Source of the DNA: Herbaspirillum sp. WKF16
GTDB lineage: Bacteria > Pseudomonadota > Gammaproteobacteria > Burkholderiales > Burkholderiaceae_D
DNA length: 64,000 bases
Assembly: GCF_028993615.1 (NCBI RefSeq)
Contig: NZ_CP118632.1
Coordinates: forward strand, 806,001 to 870,000
Reading direction: 5' to 3'
This document shows positions 46,591 to 55,623 of the stretch, in pieces. The notes below the pieces were generated by a model that ran no database searches, was not told the origin of the DNA, and worked only from the letters and a program-made list of their open reading frames with translations. Position 1 is the stretch's first letter. Every line of letters begins with the position of its first letter. The position numbers and the translations under genes are program-made.

Positions 46591-47039
46591 TGATGACCCT
46601 TGTCAGACAACGCACGTAATTCTACATCACGGCCGTGCTGCGCAAGCATCAGGCTGACGTGAATGTCCGGCGGCGGCAACACCGTGTCGCCCTTTTCGGG
46701 CCATTCGACGATGCAGATGGTGTTTTCGTTGAAATGTTCTCGGAATCCGGCGTCAAGGAACTCCTCGGGACTGGCCATCCGATACAGGTCGAAGTGGATG
46801 ACTGTTACCATGCGCTCTGCGATTTCCACTTCATAGGGTTCGGCCAGCGTATAGGTCGGGCTCTTGACCCGGCCCTGGTGGCCGGCCGCATGCAGCAGGG
46901 CGCGCGTGAGCGCGGTCTTGCCGGCGCCCAGGTCGCCGTGCAGGTAGACCGCGAGCCCCGGCGCCAGCACCCGGGCCAGGTCGGCGCCCAGCTTGGCGGT
47001 GGCTGCCTCGTCGGGCAGATGGAGGTGGAGGCGCTGCAT
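46554..47039 (-). CDS. tsaE: tRNA threonylcarbamoyladenosine biosynthesis ATPase TsaE
   Basis: 161-aa P-loop protein that works with TsaB and TsaD in t6A37 synthesis. Walker A 'LHGDLGAGKTALTRALL' near 35-50, 'GRVKSPTYTLAEPY' and 'VIHFDLYRMASPEEF' are diagnostic, followed by 'ICIVEWPEKGD'. The open frame continues far upstream, but ATG 47039 gives the family N-terminus 'MQRLHLHLPDEAATAKLG'. Overlaps amiC by 37 bp and is divergent from queG with only 36 bp between start codons. TsaD is at 61 kb. Confidence 0.94.
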   Translation of the reverse strand: MQRLHLHLPDEAATAKLGADLARVLAPGLAVYLHGDLGAGKTALTRALLHAAGHQGRVKSPTYTLAEPYEVEIAERMVTVIHFDLYRMASPEEFLDAGFREHFNENTICIVEWPEKGDTVLPPPDIHVSLMLAQHGRDVELRALSDKGHQCLARLKFAPNL

Positions 47040-47075
47040 GTTCACTACTTGATTTCCGATTCCGTTTTCTGGTTC

Positions 47076-48179
47076 ATGACCGCTTCCGTCGACCTTGCCG
47101 CACTCGCCGCCGCCATCAAAGCCTGGGGAAAAGACCTGGGCTTCGCCGAGGTGCGCATTGCCGACGTCGACCTGTCGCATCGCGAGGCCGGTTTCCAGGC
47201 CTGGCTGGACAAGGGCTACCACGGCGAGATGGATTATATGGCAAGCCACGGCATGAAGCGCGCGCGCCCGGCCGAACTGGTGCCGGGCACGGTGCGCGTG
47301 GTCAGCGTGCGCATGCCCTACGTGCCCGCGCCCAATGACGGGCAGGACGCCGACTGGCGCGAGCGCGAAGAGGCGCGCAGCGCCGACCCGGCCGCGGCCC
47401 AGGTCTCGATCTACGCCCGCGGCCGCGACTATCACAAGGTGCTGCGCGCGCGCCTGCAGCAGCTGGCCAGCCGCATCGAAGGCGAGATCGGCGCGTTCGG
47501 CTATCGCGTCTTCACCGACTCGGCCCCGGTGATGGAGGTGGCGCTGGCGGAGAAGGCCGGCCTCGGCTGGCGCGGCAAGCATACGCTGCTGCTGCATCGC
47601 GACGCCGGCTCGATGTTCTTCCTGGGCGAGATGCTGACCGACCTGCCGCTACCGGTGGACGAGCCGGTCACGCCGCACTGCGGCCAGTGCAGCGCCTGCA
47701 TTGACGTCTGCCCGACCCAGGCCATCGTCGCGCCCTACGAGCTGGATGCGCGGCGCTGCATCTCCTACCTCACCATCGAACTCAAGGGCAGCATTCCCGA
47801 GGAGCTGCGCGGGCTGATCGGCAACCGCATCTATGGCTGCGACGATTGCCAGCTCTATTGTCCCTGGAACAAGTTCGCGCAGCGCGCCAGCCTGCCCGAC
47901 TTCGACGTGCGCCATGGGCTCGACGCAGCCGGCCTGGTCGGGCTGTTCGCCTGGAGCGAGGAAGAATTCCTGAAGAACACCGAAGGCAGCGCGATCCGCC
48001 GCATCGGCCACGAGCGCTGGCTGCGCAACCTGGCCGTCGGCCTGGGCAATGCCGCGCAGTCGCCGGCGCATCGCGGCGACGCCGGCATGGTCGCGGCATT
48101 GCGCGCGCGCCAGGCTCATCCGTCGGCGCTGGTGCGCGAACACGTGGCTTGGGCGCTGGAGAAGCATGGAGTAAAGTAG
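47076..48179 (+). CDS. queG: Epoxyqueuosine reductase
   Basis: Cobalamin-dependent iron-sulfur enzyme making queuosine from epoxyqueuosine in tRNA, 367 aa. N-terminal domain 'GFAEVRIADVDLSHREAGF', 'YMASHGMKRARPAEL', 'DSAPVMEVALAEKAGLGWRGK' and two 4Fe-4S motifs: 'CGQCSACIDVCPTQAI' and 'CDDCQLYCPWN'. ATG 47076 ('MTASVDLAALAAAIK') is chosen for the family N-terminus. A HEAT-like helical tail closes the protein. Divergent from tsaE, another tRNA-modification gene. Confidence 0.96.
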   Translation: MTASVDLAALAAAIKAWGKDLGFAEVRIADVDLSHREAGFQAWLDKGYHGEMDYMASHGMKRARPAELVPGTVRVVSVRMPYVPAPNDGQDADWREREEARSADPAAAQVSIYARGRDYHKVLRARLQQLASRIEGEIGAFGYRVFTDSAPVMEVALAEKAGLGWRGKHTLLLHRDAGSMFFLGEMLTDLPLPVDEPVTPHCGQCSACIDVCPTQAIVAPYELDARRCISYLTIELKGSIPEELRGLIGNRIYGCDDCQLYCPWNKFAQRASLPDFDVRHGLDAAGLVGLFAWSEEEFLKNTEGSAIRRIGHERWLRNLAVGLGNAAQSPAHRGDAGMVAALRARQAHPSALVREHVAWALEKHGVK

Positions 48180-48211
48180 GTCTCCCATAAAAACAACCAT
48201 GGAGACCACCG

Positions 48212-50689
48212 ATGCCAATATTGAAACACCGGGCGGGCATGATCGCCGCCGCGCTGGGCTGTTCCATCCACCTCGCCCTGATCCCCGCGTCCCAGGCCCG
48301 CGACGCGCAGGCCTTCAAGCTTCCGCCCACTGCCGCCAACGAGACCATTTCCATCCCCGGCCTGCGACAGCGCGCCGAGATCCTGGTCGACCGCTGGGGC
48401 GTGCCGCATATCTTCGCCGCCAACCAGCGCGACGCCTTCTTCATGCAGGGCTTCAACGCCGCGCGCGACCGGCTGTTCCAGATCGACCTGTGGCGTCGCC
48501 GCGGGCTGGGCCAGCTGTCGGAAGTGTTCGGCCCGGCCTACGTGGCGCAGGACAAGGCCACCCGCCTGTTCCTCTATCGCGGCGACATGCGGCGCGAATG
48601 GGATGCCTACGGCCGCGGTTCCGAGCAGGTGGCGCAGGCTTTCATTGAGGGCATCAACGCCTACATCGATTACGTCTCGCTGCACCAGGAGCAGCTTCCC
48701 TGGGAATTCCGCCAGCTGGGCTACCTGCCGGCCAGGTGGTCGGCCGAGGACGTGGTGCGCATCCGCAGCCACGGCCTCACGCGCAACCTGCTGAGCGAAG
48801 TGGCGCGCGCCAAGGTGACCTGCGCGGCCGACCTGAAGTCCGACGAGGTGCGCTTCGGCTTGACCCCCAAGTGGAGCGCGCAGATGCCCGAGGGGCTGGA
48901 TCCCTGCCTGCCCAAGGACCTGCTGAAAGTATTTTCGCTGGCCACGCAGGACGTCAAGCTGACCAGGGAAAGCCTCAACGCATCGGCGGGCGACCCGGCC
49001 GCCGCCGACGGCCGCCTGGTGCGCGCAGAGCCGTCCGTCAACCTGGAAGAAACCATGGAAGGCAGCAACAACTGGGTGGTGGCGCCATCGAAATCGGCCA
49101 CCGGCCGCGCCATCATGGCCAACGACCCGCACCGCGCCTACTCGGCGCCCTCGCTGCGCTACATCGCCCACATCAGCGCGCCGGGGCTGGACGTGATCGG
49201 CGCCGGCGAGCCGGCCTTGCCGGGCGTATCGATTGGCCACAACGGCACCATCGCCTTCGGCCTGACCATCTTCAACATCGACCAGGAAGACCTGTACGTC
49301 TACGAGCTCAATCCCGCCAATCCCAATGAATACAGATACCAGGGCCGGTGGGAGGCGATGCGCGTGTTGCACGAACCGGTGCGCGTGAAGAACGGCGCGC
49401 CGGCGGTGGCCGACCTGACGTTCACGCGCCACGGCCCGGTGATCTATGTGGATCGCGAGAAGAACCGCGCCTACGCCGTGCGATCGGGCTGGCTGGAGCC
49501 GGGCATGTCGCCTTACTTCGGCAGCATCGACTACATGCGCGCGCGCGACTTCAAGAGCTTCAAGCATTCGATGCTGAACTGGGGCGCGCCCACCGAGAAC
49601 CAGGTCTACGCCGACGTGAAGGGCAACATCGGCTGGGTGCCCGGCGGCCTGGCGCCCAAGCGCCCCAACTGGGACGGCCTGCTGCCGGTGCCCGGCGACG
49701 GCCGCTACGAATGGGCCGGCTTCTGGCGCGGCGACCAGCTGCCCTCGACCTACAACCCCAAGCAAGGCTGGTTCGCCTCGGCCAACCAGATGAACATCCC
49801 GGCGGACTACCCCTACCAGGAGCGCAAGCTCGGCTTCGAGTGGACCAACAACTCGCGCTTCAGCCGCATCAGCGAAGTGCTGGGCGGCTTGTCCAAGGTC
49901 TCGCTGCAGGATTCCATGAAACTGCAGAACGACGACCTGGCCATTCCCGCACGCCGGCTGGCGGCGCTGCTGAAGCCGCTGTCCTCGGACGACGCCGATA
50001 CCCGGGCCGCGCTGCAGATCATCGGCAACTGGGATTATGTGGAGCGCAGCGACGCGCCGCAGCCGGCGCTCTACGAAGTATGGCTGTCGCGCCATCTGGG
50101 GAAGGCGTTCAAGTATGCGGTGCTGTCCAGGGCCGCCGCCGACGCCATGCCCGCGCCCGACACCGCGGTGCTGCTCAATACCCTGGAAAGCCCGGTCCCG
50201 GCCTTCGGCGCCACCGATGCCGAGGCCCGCGCCAGGCGCGACCAGGTGCTGCTCTCCAGCCTCGGGCAAGCCTATGCCGAGATGGTCAGGCTGCAGGGCG
50301 CGGACGCGGCGCAATGGCAATGGGGCAAGCTGCATCACAACCTGATGGCGCACCCCTTCGCCGGCGTGGTGGATGAGGCCACGCGCAAGAAGCTCAACGT
50401 CGGACCCTTGCCCAAGCACGGCGGCGCCTACTCGCCCAACCAGTCGACCTATCGCGTGAGCGACTTCCAGCAGACCAACGGTCCCTCGTTCCGGGTGGTG
50501 GTGGACGTGGGCAACTGGGACAATTCGCGGGCGGTGAACTCGCCGGGGCAGTCGGGCAATCCGGACAGCCCGCACTACCGCGACCTGGCCGACAAGTGGC
50601 TGCAGGGAGAGTACTTCCCGCTGCTGTATTCGCGCGCGGCCATCGAGAAGGCCACTGAGCGCCGGATCGTGGTGACGCCGGCCAAGTAG
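48212..50689 (+). CDS. Penicillin-acylase-family Ntn hydrolase (acyl-homoserine lactone acylase-like)
   Basis: 825-aa exported precursor. Signal peptide about 1-30 ending 'ASQARDAQ'. The chain has the typical alpha-subunit start 'RAEILVDRWGVPHIFAANQRDAFF' and 'RDRLFQIDLWRRRGLGQLSE'. The autocatalytic cleavage site 'EGSNNWVVAP' puts the nucleophile Ser at residue 285. 'HNGTIAFGLTIFNIDQEDLYV' and the C-terminal 'GNPDSPHYRDLADKW' fit the PvdQ/QuiP/penicillin G acylase group. Likely substrates are long-chain acyl amides such as AHL signals; not provable here. 32 bp after queG, with GGAGA before ATG 48212. Confidence 0.88.
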   Translation: MPILKHRAGMIAAALGCSIHLALIPASQARDAQAFKLPPTAANETISIPGLRQRAEILVDRWGVPHIFAANQRDAFFMQGFNAARDRLFQIDLWRRRGLGQLSEVFGPAYVAQDKATRLFLYRGDMRREWDAYGRGSEQVAQAFIEGINAYIDYVSLHQEQLPWEFRQLGYLPARWSAEDVVRIRSHGLTRNLLSEVARAKVTCAADLKSDEVRFGLTPKWSAQMPEGLDPCLPKDLLKVFSLATQDVKLTRESLNASAGDPAAADGRLVRAEPSVNLEETMEGSNNWVVAPSKSATGRAIMANDPHRAYSAPSLRYIAHISAPGLDVIGAGEPALPGVSIGHNGTIAFGLTIFNIDQEDLYVYELNPANPNEYRYQGRWEAMRVLHEPVRVKNGAPAVADLTFTRHGPVIYVDREKNRAYAVRSGWLEPGMSPYFGSIDYMRARDFKSFKHSMLNWGAPTENQVYADVKGNIGWVPGGLAPKRPNWDGLLPVPGDGRYEWAGFWRGDQLPSTYNPKQGWFASANQMNIPADYPYQERKLGFEWTNNSRFSRISEVLGGLSKVSLQDSMKLQNDDLAIPARRLAALLKPLSSDDADTRAALQIIGNWDYVERSDAPQPALYEVWLSRHLGKAFKYAVLSRAAADAMPAPDTAVLLNTLESPVPAFGATDAEARARRDQVLLSSLGQAYAEMVRLQGADAAQWQWGKLHHNLMAHPFAGVVDEATRKKLNVGPLPKHGGAYSPNQSTYRVSDFQQTNGPSFRVVVDVGNWDNSRAVNSPGQSGNPDSPHYRDLADKWLQGEYFPLLYSRAAIEKATERRIVVTPAK

Positions 50690-50710
50690 CGGGCAGCAAG
50701 ACGGCTGGCG

Positions 50711-51601
50711 CTAGTGCACCAGCGCCAGCCAGAAGGGAATGGTCGCGGCCGACACCAGCGTGCCGAAGGAAATCAGGAAGGCCGTGAACGGCCCGTTGCC
50801 GCCCATGCGCGCGGCCAGGATGTAGCTGCTCGAGGCCGTGGGCAGGCAGCAGAACAGCACCACGATGCGCAGCTGCAGCGGCGGCAGCTGCAGGTGGCGG
50901 CCGATCAGGTAAGCGGCCGCCGGCACCGCCACCAGTTTGATCGCCACCAGCCAGGCCACCATCAGTTTGCTCTCCTTCAAGCCCGCCAGCCGCAGTCCGG
51001 CGCCCACTGTCAGCAGGCCCAGCGCAATCGAGGCGCCGCCCAGGCGCGACAGCACCACGCCGGCCACCTCGGGCAGGTGCAGGCCGGCCACCGAGAACGC
51101 CAGTCCGGAGCCGGTGGCCAGCAGCAGCGGGTTCTTGGCCAGCTCGCGCAGCAGGCTGCCGTTCTTCGGCGCCAGCGCGTGCACCGCGGCCACATTGCAC
51201 AGCGGCACCCCGAAGCCCAGCAGGATCGCCATCAGGCCCGCTCCTTCCTCGCCGGCCATGCGTGTGGCCAGCGCCAGCGCGATGTAGGAGTTGAAGCGGT
51301 AGGCGGTCTGCATGCCGGACTCGTAGGTCATCGGCGTGGCGCGGATGAAGGGCTTGCCCAGCCAGGTCAGGGCGATGCCCAGCAGCAGGGCCAGCATGCC
51401 GGTCTGCAGCAGGTCGCCGGTGGCGGCGAAGTCGAGCTGCAGGCGCGCGGTGGAGTAGAACAGCAGGGCCGGGAACAGCAGGAAGTAGACCAGCTTCTCC
51501 AGGCCGGCCCAGAAGGCGTCGCCCCAGCGCGCCAGGCGATAGGCCAGCACGCCCAGCGCGATCAGGCTGAAGTCTGGCAGCAGGAGGTTGACGATGTCCA
51601 T
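50711..51601 (-). CDS. AEC-family transporter (auxin efflux carrier / MdcF-like)
   Basis: 296-aa inner-membrane carrier with about ten hydrophobic helices ('LLLPDFSLIALGVLAYRLA', 'LVYFLLFPALLFYSTARL', 'SYILAARMGGNGPFTAFLISF'). Bacterial members such as MdcF and MleP move malonate, malate or other organic acids. ATG 51601 ('MDIVNLLLPDF') lies 14 bp after the dctR stop, so it is the third gene of a dctS-dctR-AEC operon; a dicarboxylate-type substrate is therefore plausible. The stop is 21 bp from the convergent acylase stop. No terminator hairpin is obvious between them. Confidence 0.87.
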   Translation of the reverse strand: MDIVNLLLPDFSLIALGVLAYRLARWGDAFWAGLEKLVYFLLFPALLFYSTARLQLDFAATGDLLQTGMLALLLGIALTWLGKPFIRATPMTYESGMQTAYRFNSYIALALATRMAGEEGAGLMAILLGFGVPLCNVAAVHALAPKNGSLLRELAKNPLLLATGSGLAFSVAGLHLPEVAGVVLSRLGGASIALGLLTVGAGLRLAGLKESKLMVAWLVAIKLVAVPAAAYLIGRHLQLPPLQLRIVVLFCCLPTASSSYILAARMGGNGPFTAFLISFGTLVSAATIPFWLALVH

Positions 51602-51615
51602 GCGCGGGCCGGCCG

Positions 51616-52206
51616 TTACTTCAGCAGGCGCGCCAGCTCGACCGCGGTCTTGACGTTCATCTTGTCGAAGATATGGGCGCGGTGGACTTCCACGGTGCGC
51701 ATGCTGATGCCCAGCTCGTCGGCGATCACCTTGTTCATCTTGCCGGCCAGGATCAGGTCCAGCACCTCGCGCTCGCGCGCCGAGAGCGCGGCCAGGCGGG
51801 TTTGCACGGCATCCTCGGCGCCCGAGGCGCGCGAACTCTCCAGCGCCTGCAGCACGCGGTCCATCAGTTGGTTGTCGTTGAAGGGCTTCTCGAAGAAATC
51901 GAAGGCGCCGTTCTTGAGCATATCGACCGCCATCGGCACGTCGCCGTGGCCGGTGAGGAAGATCACCGGACGGCGCCGCAGCAGTCCCTTGGACTTGAGT
52001 TCGTTGAACATGGCCACGCCCGACAGGCCCGGCATGCGCACATCCAGCAGGATGCACTCGCCGTCGGCGTCGAAGCCGGCGGCCGGCTCCAGCGCCGCCA
52101 GCAGCGCCTGGCCGCTGTCGTAGGCGGCTGCCGCGATATTGCGCGAGCGCGCCAGCCAGGCCAGCGAATCGCGGATGATCTCTTCGTCGTCGACTATGTG
52201 CAGCAT
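51616..52206 (-). CDS. dctR: Two-component response regulator, FixJ/NarL type
   Basis: 196-aa DNA-binding response regulator. Receiver domain: acidic pocket 'HIVDDEEIIRDS', phospho-acceptor Asp in 'CILLDVRMPGLSG', 'FLTGHGDVPMAV' and Lys in 'FFEKPFND'. LuxR-type helix-turn-helix 'LSAREREVLDLILAGKMNKVIAD' region and 'GISMRTVEVHRAHIFDKM'. Order and partners match DctSR of Rhodobacter, which activates the TRAP genes dctPQM. 54 bp after dctS. Expected to bind upstream of dctP at 54.3-54.5 kb. Confidence 0.87.
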   Translation of the reverse strand: MLHIVDDEEIIRDSLAWLARSRNIAAAAYDSGQALLAALEPAAGFDADGECILLDVRMPGLSGVAMFNELKSKGLLRRRPVIFLTGHGDVPMAVDMLKNGAFDFFEKPFNDNQLMDRVLQALESSRASGAEDAVQTRLAALSAREREVLDLILAGKMNKVIADELGISMRTVEVHRAHIFDKMNVKTAVELARLLK

Positions 52207-52260
52207 CGGTATGCGGCGCCGCGCGCGGGGGCGTCGGCGCCAGTCTCTTCCTGATGGTTT

Positions 52261-54285
52261 TTAGTAGGTCCCGCCTTGCGCGGGCAGCGAAAACCGGAAG
52301 ATTGTACCGCCAGCCGGGTTGTTGGTGTACGTCAGCGTGCCGCCGTGGAATTCGATCGTGGTGCGGCAGATGTTCAGGCCCATGCCCATGCCCTCGGCCT
52401 TGGTCGAGAAGAACGGCGAGAACAGGCGCGCGGCGACATCTTCGGCAATGCCGTGGCCCTGGTCGATCACCGACACCACCACCGACTCCGTGCTGCCCGC
52501 GCCGCGGTCGATCTCGGCCGTGATGCGCAGGATGCGGCGCGCCGACGGCACCGCCGCCATGGCCTGGATGCCGTTGCGGGTCAAGTTCAGGATCACCTGC
52601 TCCAGCAGCACCTGGTCGCCCAGCACGGGCGGCAGGTTGGACGGCACATGGATCTGCAGCACCACGAAGAATTGCTGCGCCTGCAGTTCCACCAGCGGCG
52701 TGATGTTATCGATCAGCTGGCGCACCTGCAGCCGCTGGCGCGCCGGTTCGCGCTTCTTGACGAACTGGTGCACGCTGCGGATCACGTGGCCGGCGCGCTG
52801 GGCCTGGGTGTGGATCTTTTCCAGCGCAGGCTGCAGCGCCTTGGGATCGGCGTTCCCCTGCTGCATCATGTTCAGCGCGCCGGTAGTGAAGCTGGAGATC
52901 GCCGCCAGCGGCTGGTTCAGCTCATGCGCCAGCGTGGAGGCGATCTCGCCCATGCTGGCCAGGCGGGCGCTGGCCTGCAGCTTTTCCTCCTGCGTGCGGT
53001 TCAGGTCTTCGGCGCGCTTGCGCTCGGAGATGTCGAGGATGGAGCCCATCCAGCCGGTTTGCTTGCCGTTCTGGTCCACCAGCGGCGATTCGAAGATCAG
53101 CACCGGGAAGCGCTCGCCGTCGCTGCGCTGGAAGATGGTCTCGTACTGCGGCGTGGCGCGTCCCGCCAGCACGTTGGAGAAGCGCTCCTGGTATTCGTCC
53201 ATGGCTTCCGGCGCCCAGTAGGGCATGGGCGGGATCTTGCCCACCATGTCCTCGGCCGGGATGCCGACCATCTTGCAGAAGGCCGGGTTGACATAGGTGA
53301 TGCGGCCCTCCAGGTCGCGCGCGCGCATGCCGGTGACCAGCGAGTTCTCCATTGCTGCGCGGAACGAGGCTTCGTTGAGCAGCGCGCCCTCGGCCTTGGT
53401 GCGGCGGTTGATGTCGCGCCACAGCGCCCACAGGCTCCACAGCAGGCCCAGCGACAGCACCATCACCGAACCCACCAGCAAGTTGGGCAGCAGCTTGGGC
53501 GCGCTCTTGGTGCTGTTGGTATGCAGCACCAGCGTCAGGCCGGGCAGCTCCAGCTCGCGCCGATGGGTATAGACGTTCAGGCCGGGGCCGCCGGCGGTGC
53601 GGCGCGCGATCACGTTGTCGTCGGTATCGGTGAGCGAGATCTCGTTGTCCTGGGCGAACCACCAGGGCACCATTTCGTTGAGGATGCGCGCCACCGCGTA
53701 GCTGGCCACCAGGCTGCCGATGTAGTGATTGTCGCGAAACAGCGGCACGTGGTAATCCATCAGCGCCGGCTCGGCGATGCCCGGCGGCACCGCCGGCGGG
53801 CTGTACAGCGGCCGGCGTAACTGATGGGCGCGGTCGCCGGTCATGCGCGAGGGTTCGGAGAGGTCGGCGCGGGTGATCGGGAAATCGTCGGTCGAGGCCA
53901 CCGGCTTGCCGTCGGCGTCGAACCAGGTCACGCGATAGAACTCGCGGTTGTTGCGCAGCAGGGCATTGAGGCGGCTGCGGAAATGATCCAATCGCAGGTG
54001 GCCGTTGATGATCTCGCGGCCGATGATGCGCATGCTCTCGTCGTCGCGGCTCAACTGGAAGCGGATCGCCTGCTCCACCCACAGCGAGTCGGCGATCAAC
54101 TGTTCCAGCCGTTCGCTGGCCTCCATCTGCTGCGCCTGGCGCGGCAGCCAGATCAGCGTGGCCATGAACAGGAACACCAGCAGGAACGGGATCAGCCAGC
54201 GCATGGTGGTCTTGCGGCTGGGCGCGAGCAGCAGCGAGGCCGGCGTGGGCTGGGCGGAAGTGGAGGCGGGCGAAGGCGGCTTCAT
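52261..54285 (-). CDS. dctS: Sensor histidine kinase with PAS domain (DctS type)
   Basis: 674-aa membrane kinase. TM1 about 30-48; periplasmic sensor about 50-270; TM2 near 272-296; PAS domain about 310-430 ('NSLVTGMRARDLEGRITYVN'); HisKA with phospho-His in 'STLAHELNQPLAAISSF'; HATPase N box 'QVILNLTRNGIQAM', 'VIDQGHGIAEDVA', 'STKAEGMGMGLNICR'. ATG 54285 ('MKPPSPASTSAQ') is preferred; the frame runs 34 codons further upstream. Divergent from dctP by 206 bp, which supports a C4-dicarboxylate signal, though the ligand is inferred from context. Confidence 0.88.
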   Translation of the reverse strand: MKPPSPASTSAQPTPASLLLAPSRKTTMRWLIPFLLVFLFMATLIWLPRQAQQMEASERLEQLIADSLWVEQAIRFQLSRDDESMRIIGREIINGHLRLDHFRSRLNALLRNNREFYRVTWFDADGKPVASTDDFPITRADLSEPSRMTGDRAHQLRRPLYSPPAVPPGIAEPALMDYHVPLFRDNHYIGSLVASYAVARILNEMVPWWFAQDNEISLTDTDDNVIARRTAGGPGLNVYTHRRELELPGLTLVLHTNSTKSAPKLLPNLLVGSVMVLSLGLLWSLWALWRDINRRTKAEGALLNEASFRAAMENSLVTGMRARDLEGRITYVNPAFCKMVGIPAEDMVGKIPPMPYWAPEAMDEYQERFSNVLAGRATPQYETIFQRSDGERFPVLIFESPLVDQNGKQTGWMGSILDISERKRAEDLNRTQEEKLQASARLASMGEIASTLAHELNQPLAAISSFTTGALNMMQQGNADPKALQPALEKIHTQAQRAGHVIRSVHQFVKKREPARQRLQVRQLIDNITPLVELQAQQFFVVLQIHVPSNLPPVLGDQVLLEQVILNLTRNGIQAMAAVPSARRILRITAEIDRGAGSTESVVVSVIDQGHGIAEDVAARLFSPFFSTKAEGMGMGLNICRTTIEFHGGTLTYTNNPAGGTIFRFSLPAQGGTY

Positions 54286-54491
54286 GACGCCGCCAGTGTA
54301 GCCGCCGCGCGGGCCTTGCGCCAGCGCGGCCCGCTTCGTGCGCCGCAGCACGCGCGCGGCCGGGATGGCCGCATTGTGGTTATCCACAGTTGCCCCGTTT
54401 GGGTGCGCTGTTCAAAATTCGCAGGCCATTCCTGGCCCCGCGCCAAACATAATAAATAAAACCAATTCCTAAAACCTCAAAGGGGACACAA
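54286..54491. promoter_or_regulatory. Divergent dctS / dctP control region
   Basis: 206 bp. Near dctP it becomes AT-rich (CATAATAAATAAAA at about 54449-54462), giving a possible -10 CATAAT but no clear -35, as expected for an activator-dependent promoter. An imperfect inverted repeat GGCCATTCCTGGCC (about 54422-54435) upstream of it could be a regulator site. Confidence 0.45.
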
Positions 54492-55499
54492 ATGAAACTC
54501 AAGTCACTGCTGCTCGCGCTGTCCGCGGCCGCCGTCGTCGTCAGCACCGGCGCCTTCGCGCAACAACCGATCATCATCAAGTTCAGCCACGTGGTGGCCA
54601 ACGACACGCCCAAGGGCAAGGGCGCCGAGCGTTTCAAGGAACTGGCCGAGAAGGCCACCAAGGGCCGCGTGAAGATCGAGGTCTATCCGAACAGCACGCT
54701 ATACAAGGACAAGGAAGAACTGGAAGCCTTGCAGCTGGGCGCGGTGCAGATGCTGGCGCCCTCGCTGGCCAAGTTCGGCCCGTTGGGCGTGAAGGAGTTC
54801 GAGGTCTTCGACCTGCCTTACATCTTCCCGACCAAGGACGTGCTGTACCGCGTGACCGAAGGCCCGATCGGCAAGGATCTCTTCAAGAAGCTGGAGCCCA
54901 AGGGCATCACGGGCCTGGCATACTGGGATAACGGTTTCAAGGATATGTCGGCCAACAAGCCGCTGCACCATCCGGCCGATTTCCGCGGCCTGAAGATGCG
55001 TATCCAGTCCTCCAAGGTGCTCGATGCGCAGATGCGCGCGCTGGGCGCCAACCCGCAGGTGCTGGCCTTCTCCGAGGTCTACCAGGCGCTGCAGACCGGC
55101 GTGGTGGACGGCACCGAGAATCCGCCGTCCAACCTCTACACGCAGAAGATGCATGAGGTGCAGAAGCACCTCACCATTTCCGACCATGGCTACCTGGGCT
55201 ATGCGGTGATCGTCAACAAGAAGTTCTGGGACGGCCTGCCGGCCGACATCCGCGGCCAGCTCGAAGGCGCGATGAAGGACGCCACCAAGTACGCCAACGC
55301 CATCGCCCAGCAGGAGAACGATGCCGCCCTGGCCGCCGTCGAGAAAGCCGGCAAGACCACCATCTATCGTCTGACCGACGCCGAGAAGGCCGAGTGGCGC
55401 AAGGCGTTGTTGCCGGTACAGAAGCAGATGGAAAGCCGTATCGGCAAGGAGCTGATCGCGGCCGTCAACAAGGAAGCTGCGGCGCTGGGCCAGAAGTAA
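54492..55499 (+). CDS. dctP: TRAP transporter solute-binding protein (C4-dicarboxylate)
   Basis: 335-aa periplasmic binding protein. Signal peptide 'MKLKSLLLALSAAAVVVSTGAFA'. Conserved DctP segments: 'IIIKFSHVVANDTPKGKGAERF', 'KEELEALQLGAVQMLAPSLAKF', 'FEVFDLPYIF', 'GLKMRIQSSKVLDAQ' (the carboxylate-binding Arg) and 'QTGVVDGTENPPSNLYTQK'. ATG 54492 follows AAAGGGGACACAA. First gene of the dctPQM operon, separated from dctQ by a 124-nt gap containing a perfect hairpin. Confidence 0.95.
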   Translation: MKLKSLLLALSAAAVVVSTGAFAQQPIIIKFSHVVANDTPKGKGAERFKELAEKATKGRVKIEVYPNSTLYKDKEELEALQLGAVQMLAPSLAKFGPLGVKEFEVFDLPYIFPTKDVLYRVTEGPIGKDLFKKLEPKGITGLAYWDNGFKDMSANKPLHHPADFRGLKMRIQSSKVLDAQMRALGANPQVLAFSEVYQALQTGVVDGTENPPSNLYTQKMHEVQKHLTISDHGYLGYAVIVNKKFWDGLPADIRGQLEGAMKDATKYANAIAQQENDAALAAVEKAGKTTIYRLTDAEKAEWRKALLPVQKQMESRIGKELIAAVNKEAAALGQK

Positions 55500-55576
55500 G
55501 CCAGCACCAGCTTAGCCGGGCGCCCGCGGCAACATCGGGCGCATTCAACAACTCGAACAAATCAAGAACCGGCGCA

Positions 55577-55605
55577 CAGGCCTCCGCATGACATGCGGAG
55601 GCCTG
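55577..55605 (+). promoter_or_regulatory. Intercistronic hairpin dctP-dctQ
   Basis: Perfect 13-bp inverted repeat CAGGCCTCCGCAT / ATGCGGAGGCCTG with loop GAC and no U-run. Its end is 5 nt before the AAGGAGA ribosome site of dctQ. Probably limits read-through or protects the dctP 3' end, so binding protein exceeds membrane subunits. Confidence 0.8.
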
Positions 55606-55623
55606 ATTGCGCAAGGAGACCCA

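Noticed and set aside
54286..54491. Sigma-54 promoter for dctP
   Set aside because: A TGGCCC-like half is present, but no GC-rich -24/-12 pair at correct spacing; the regulator is LuxR-type, not NtrC-type.
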